In this document: positions 60,841-64,000 of the stretch, in pieces
Position numbering within the stretch: the first letter of the stretch is position 1
Layout of the letters: every line of letters begins with the position of its first letter
NCBI RefSeq assembly: GCF_034259105.1
Contig: NZ_CP139478.1
Location: forward strand, 1,043,501 to 1,107,500
Source of the DNA: Limosilactobacillus reuteri
GTDB taxonomy: Bacteria > Bacillota > Bacilli > Lactobacillales > Lactobacillaceae
Length of the DNA: 64,000 bases
Direction: 5' to 3'
The notes under the pieces: generated by a model
What the model saw: only the letters and a program-made list of their open reading frames with translations
Told to the model about the DNA's origin: nothing
The model's database searches: none
Made by a program: the position numbers and the translations under genes

Positions 60841-63147
60841 CTATTGTTGGACATACGTCTGTGTTTGTGGATCAAATTCAAATGTCAATTTTTGATCATT
60901 TAATTCTACAAAGATCTTTCGATAATTTTTATCATAACCATTATGAAGCATATCTATTGTTGCTCCGTTTTGAGAAGCCTTGATTTGATAAAGGTTGTAT
61001 TCATCGCCTTGGTAAGCAAAGTCAAGGCCATTATCTTGGTAATGAATATATGAGGCATGTTGTCCATATAAACGGAAGGTCATTGTTTCATTAGGTTCAT
61101 CACTAGTATGACTTACTTCAGGGCCCCATGGAATAATCGTATTCTTTTTAACGAATAGTGGTAACTTATCAATTGGCGCTTCTACTAAAATTGACCGCTT
61201 ACCTGCATATTCAACACCGTTCCAAAAGTCAATCCACTCCCCTGCTGGCAAGTAGACTGCTCGCGTATTTTGGCCTTCTTGAACTACTGGAGCAACTAGT
61301 AATTCATCGCCAACCATATATTCATCGTTCATTGTCCGAACAGTAGGATCCTGATCGTAGTTTAATACTAACGGACGCATTATTCCGAGCCCATTCTTTG
61401 TCTCCTTGTAACAAAGATCGTATAAGAATGGAATAAAACGATACCTTAACTTTAAATACTTCCGGTAGATTGAGAGCGTTGGTTCACCGAATACCCAAGG
61501 TTCTTGTTCACGGGTTCCCATTGAAGCGTGATTACGATAGAGAGGACTAAATAAGGCTGCCTCAATCCACCGTGTTAGCATTTCGGCCGTGGCATCTGCA
61601 CCAAATCCACCAATATCAGTTCCCACAAAGGTAAAGCCACTCATCCCTAAATTACATAATTGAGGAATCATCATTTGTAGATGAGGCCACAAACTTTGGT
61701 TATCACCTGTCCAGACGGTTGAATACTTTTGCGTTCCCGCATAAGCAGCCCGAGTAATGACATAAGGTCGTTTATGACTGTATTTCTTTAATCCATTGTA
61801 AGTAGCCTTTGCCATATTATGTCCATAAACATTATGCAATTTCTTATGGGTAGAAGGGTACTTTCCGTCACTAAAGACAATATTATCAGGGATTTCACCT
61901 TCAAACGATGCTGGTTCGTTCATATCGTCCCAAATTCCAGCTGTTCCGGTATCAACAAGGTATTTACAATTATCAGCCCACCATTGTTGTACCTCTTCTC
62001 GGCCAAAGTCAGGGAAAACAGCATCGCCAGGCCAAACCTTATTAACATAAACGGTCCCATCAGGATTCTTAACAAAGTATCCTTTCTTAATTCCTTCTTT
62101 ATAAATTTTATACTTTTTATCTTGCTTAACACCGGGGTCAATAATCGGCATTACTCTAAATCCTTGGTCTCTTAACTTTGAAACAAATGCTTGAGGATCA
62201 GTAAACTTTTCTTTGTTCCAAGTAAATACTCGGTAACCATCCATATAGTCAATGTCAAAGTGGATCACGTCACAGGGAAGATCATTTTCTCGCAATTTAG
62301 TCGCAATCTCTTGAACTTTTTCAGGACTTACACTATACCCCCAACGTGATTGCTGATAACCTAGTACCCATTTTTGTGGCAATGGAACGCGCCCAGTAAG
62401 GTAAGTATAATTTGTAACAATATCCCTCAAGTGCGGGCCCCCGATAATGTAATAATCAAGATTACCGGCAACTGCAGAATAAAAGTAGTAATTGACATTT
62501 TCTTTTCCTAAATCAAGATGACTACGATAAGGATTATCAAAGAAGAGACCGTATGGATGACCATTCTTTAAACCTAACATAAAAGGAATAGACTTATAAA
62601 GCCGGGTAAAACTTTCTACTTGGGGTGCTGGATTATCAGTGTTCCAGTTATCGTATTCGTAGCCTCGTTTATTCAAGTACCCGGTTTTATCACCAAGACC
62701 ATATATCTGTTCATCAGTAGCTAAAGATTTAATTACCTCAAAATATGTCTTATCCTGGTCACTTCCACCAGCAATATCGTGACCTTCTGCAGCAACTAAT
62801 TTTGCATGAGCCTCATCTAATCCACGGTCAATTGGTGTTCGTTTGCCCTGATAATCAATAATTAATGGATGACCATCTTTGTCATAAACATCTATTTTCT
62901 CATCGTCGTATATTTTTACAATTAACGCCGCCGTAGTTAATTCAAGATGGTCACCATGATCTAAGACAGTAAAGTTAGTTTTAGTTGTTTTGTTGCCTTC
63001 AATAGCATATGATGCTCCTTTTTCACCGTGATCTTGAAATACCCGAATAATTTCAGGCGTAATAACTGATAAAACTATTGCACTGTTTTAATAATTAATC
63101 GTAACTTTTTGATTAACAGTTGCATATCCACGTAATTGGTTGTTCAT
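60841..63147 (-). pseudogene. GH31 alpha-glucosidase gene with TAA at codon 20
   Basis: One continuous frame of 768 codons runs from ATG 63147 (AGGAAGG upstream), broken only by TAA at 63088-63090 (VTINY-stop-NSAIVLSVITPEIIRVF). After the stop no ATG, GTG or TTG occurs in frame until 62676, which would give 611 aa without the N-terminal beta-sandwich. The GH31 barrel is otherwise whole: nucleophile Asp in GIWDDMNEPASF, acid/base region YRNHASMGTREQEPW, and YVITRAAYAGTQKYSTVWTGDN. The enzyme would hydrolyse maltose or isomaltose-type oligosaccharides in the cytoplasm. Promoter and cre site are intact, so the lesion looks recent or could be a sequencing error. Confidence 0.85.
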
Positions 63148-63176
63148 TAATGTCGTCCTTCCTCTTTTTTACTTTT

Positions 63177-63212
63177 ATTGTATCGCATTTATTTTGAATG
63201 TAAACGTTTTCG
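63177..63212 (-). promoter_or_regulatory. Promoter with overlapping cre-like CcpA site, upstream of alpha-glucosidase
   Basis: On the minus strand TTTACA (63199-63204), 16-bp spacer, TACAAT (63177-63182). The -35 lies inside TGTAAACGTTTTCG (63199-63212, plus-strand reading), which matches the cre consensus except the last base. This fits glucose repression of the gene. Confidence 0.65.
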
Positions 63213-63289
63213 TGAAGAAGGAATAACTTTTTAAGAATAAATGGGATATAATTAATTGTGATAATGAAAATGAATGAGGCTTATAAATA

Positions 63290-63931
63290 ATGCATAAAAA
63301 AGCACAAATCGGATTCGGACTTTTTTGTTGGATTTTATTCGGAGTATTACTCTTTAATGTTTTAACTAAATCTCCATTTGTTCGTTTAATCGATGCAGGT
63401 GGCTTTGATCTGACTGCCCCAGTGTCTAAGTTTAAGACTACTATCCTGACCGAATTAACCTTTATGGGTGACCCAGTTACAGTCGGCATTATAACAATCG
63501 GCTTAATGCTCCTGTTATGGCGTCGCGGAAGAGCAACTGATAGTGTTTGGTATGGCATGTTACAATTTATTGGTTACTGTTTAGTTATCCTCATCAAGTA
63601 TAGTGTTACTCGTCTCCGTCCTTCCTTTCGGTTAATTGATGTTAGTGGATATAGTTTCCCAAGTGGGCATACCTTTTCAACTGCTATTTTCACTTTTACG
63701 ATCCTAGCCCTCCTTTTACCCTATTGTAAAGTTAAGTGGCAGAGGGTAATCTTAGGAATCGTCGGCGCTCTATGGATCATTATTATTATGTATTCGCGAG
63801 TTTATTTACGAGCTCATTTTACTTCCGATGTGATCGGGGCCTTTTTATTAGCTAGTGGATGGTGGTTATTAGCTAATAGTCAGCGCGCTATTTTCTTTCA
63901 TTGGTTACAAAAACCAGTCAATAAAGTCTAA
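63290..63931 (+). CDS. PAP2-family phosphatase (membrane lipid phosphatase)
   Basis: 213-aa membrane protein with about six hydrophobic helices. The acid phosphatase triad of motifs is present: KYSVTRLRP, SGYSFPSGHTFSTAI and SRVYLRAHFTSDVIGA (catalytic His). It may act on undecaprenyl pyrophosphate, phosphatidic acid or phosphatidylglycerol phosphate; the sequence does not decide. The gene is divergent from alpha-glucosidase and followed by a terminator. Confidence 0.9.
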   Translation: MHKKAQIGFGLFCWILFGVLLFNVLTKSPFVRLIDAGGFDLTAPVSKFKTTILTELTFMGDPVTVGIITIGLMLLLWRRGRATDSVWYGMLQFIGYCLVILIKYSVTRLRPSFRLIDVSGYSFPSGHTFSTAIFTFTILALLLPYCKVKWQRVILGIVGALWIIIIMYSRVYLRAHFTSDVIGAFLLASGWWLLANSQRAIFFHWLQKPVNKV

Positions 63932-63936
63932 CTATC

Positions 63937-63985
63937 AAAACACTGAGCTGTAATCAATGAGCAATTATAGCTCAGTGTTTTGCTG
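63937..63985 (+). terminator. Terminator after PAP2 gene
   Basis: Stem AAAACACTGAGCTGTAAT/ATTATAGCTCAGTGTTTT and a following GCTGTTTT. Confidence 0.85.
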
Positions 63986-64000
63986 TTTTATTACTATTTC

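Overview
The window looks like a chromosomal segment of a low-GC lactic acid bacterium, most likely Limosilactobacillus (Lactobacillus) reuteri or a close relative. The evidence is the LPQTG-anchored levansucrase (its signal peptide and catalytic sequence match what I remember of L. reuteri levansucrase), a FabT-controlled type II fatty-acid operon in lactobacillar order, a nucleoside 2-deoxyribosyltransferase, a Mub-like surface protein and XerS. No database search was possible, so family names rest on motifs and recall.

Layout. 1-8.3 kb: partial CopY-type repressor, a CNNM/CBS membrane protein, a UbiB-like kinase, a DUF218 protein, a VOC protein, a tandem pair of FluC fluoride channels and a short UvrA paralogue. 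8.3-13.6 kb: a TVP38-type membrane gene cut by an insertion sequence, a DUF2075 ATPase and an orphan DXP synthase. 13.6-24.8 kb: IS elements, an LPQTG protein, an amino-acid permease behind a threonine-rich leader peptide and attenuator, a secreted DNA nuclease, a PLD-nuclease/ATPase fusion and a DUF3290-DUF421 pair. 24.9-33.4 kb: DUF915 hydrolase, nucleoside deoxyribosyltransferase, HAD phosphatase, tRNA-Arg, a decayed toxin-antitoxin pair, an esterase, a nested IS and a broken DsbA-like gene. 33.5-34.4 kb: eight tRNA genes on the minus strand. 34.5-36.1 kb: an ISL3 element. 36.1-46.0 kb: the complete fab/acc operon on the minus strand, with a consensus promoter overlapped by FabT-like palindromes. 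46-64 kb: IS, tRNA-Pro, xerS, levansucrase pseudogene, patatin, compact tyrosine recombinase, a three-gene cluster of unknown function, TPP riboswitch with thiM-thiD-thiE, ClC transporter, IS, an alpha-glucosidase gene with an early stop codon, and a PAP2 phosphatase.

Mobile DNA makes up about a sixth of the window. IS-A (IS30-like, 1280 bp, 376-aa transposase, 12-13 bp target duplications) occurs five times. IS-B (IS30-like, 1076 bp, 322-aa transposase, 3-bp duplications) occurs three times, one copy being split by IS-A. One ISL3-type element (1514 bp, 8-bp duplication) is present. Insertions and point lesions have damaged several genes: the TVP38-like gene, the ribosome-binding site of the DUF3290 gene, levansucrase, alpha-glucosidase, a FrnE-like oxidoreductase, and both halves of a toxin-antitoxin pair.

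The most notable finding is a complete ribosome-mediated attenuator at 16951-17131. A 25-codon Thr-rich leader ORF is followed by three mutually exclusive hairpins, directly upstream of an APC permease, which suggests threonine-responsive control of a threonine/serine transporter. A second point of interest is a set of dif-like motifs. Two are exact 20-bp direct repeats flanking a 7.7-kb segment, and the first lies 12 bp after a minimal tyrosine recombinase gene.
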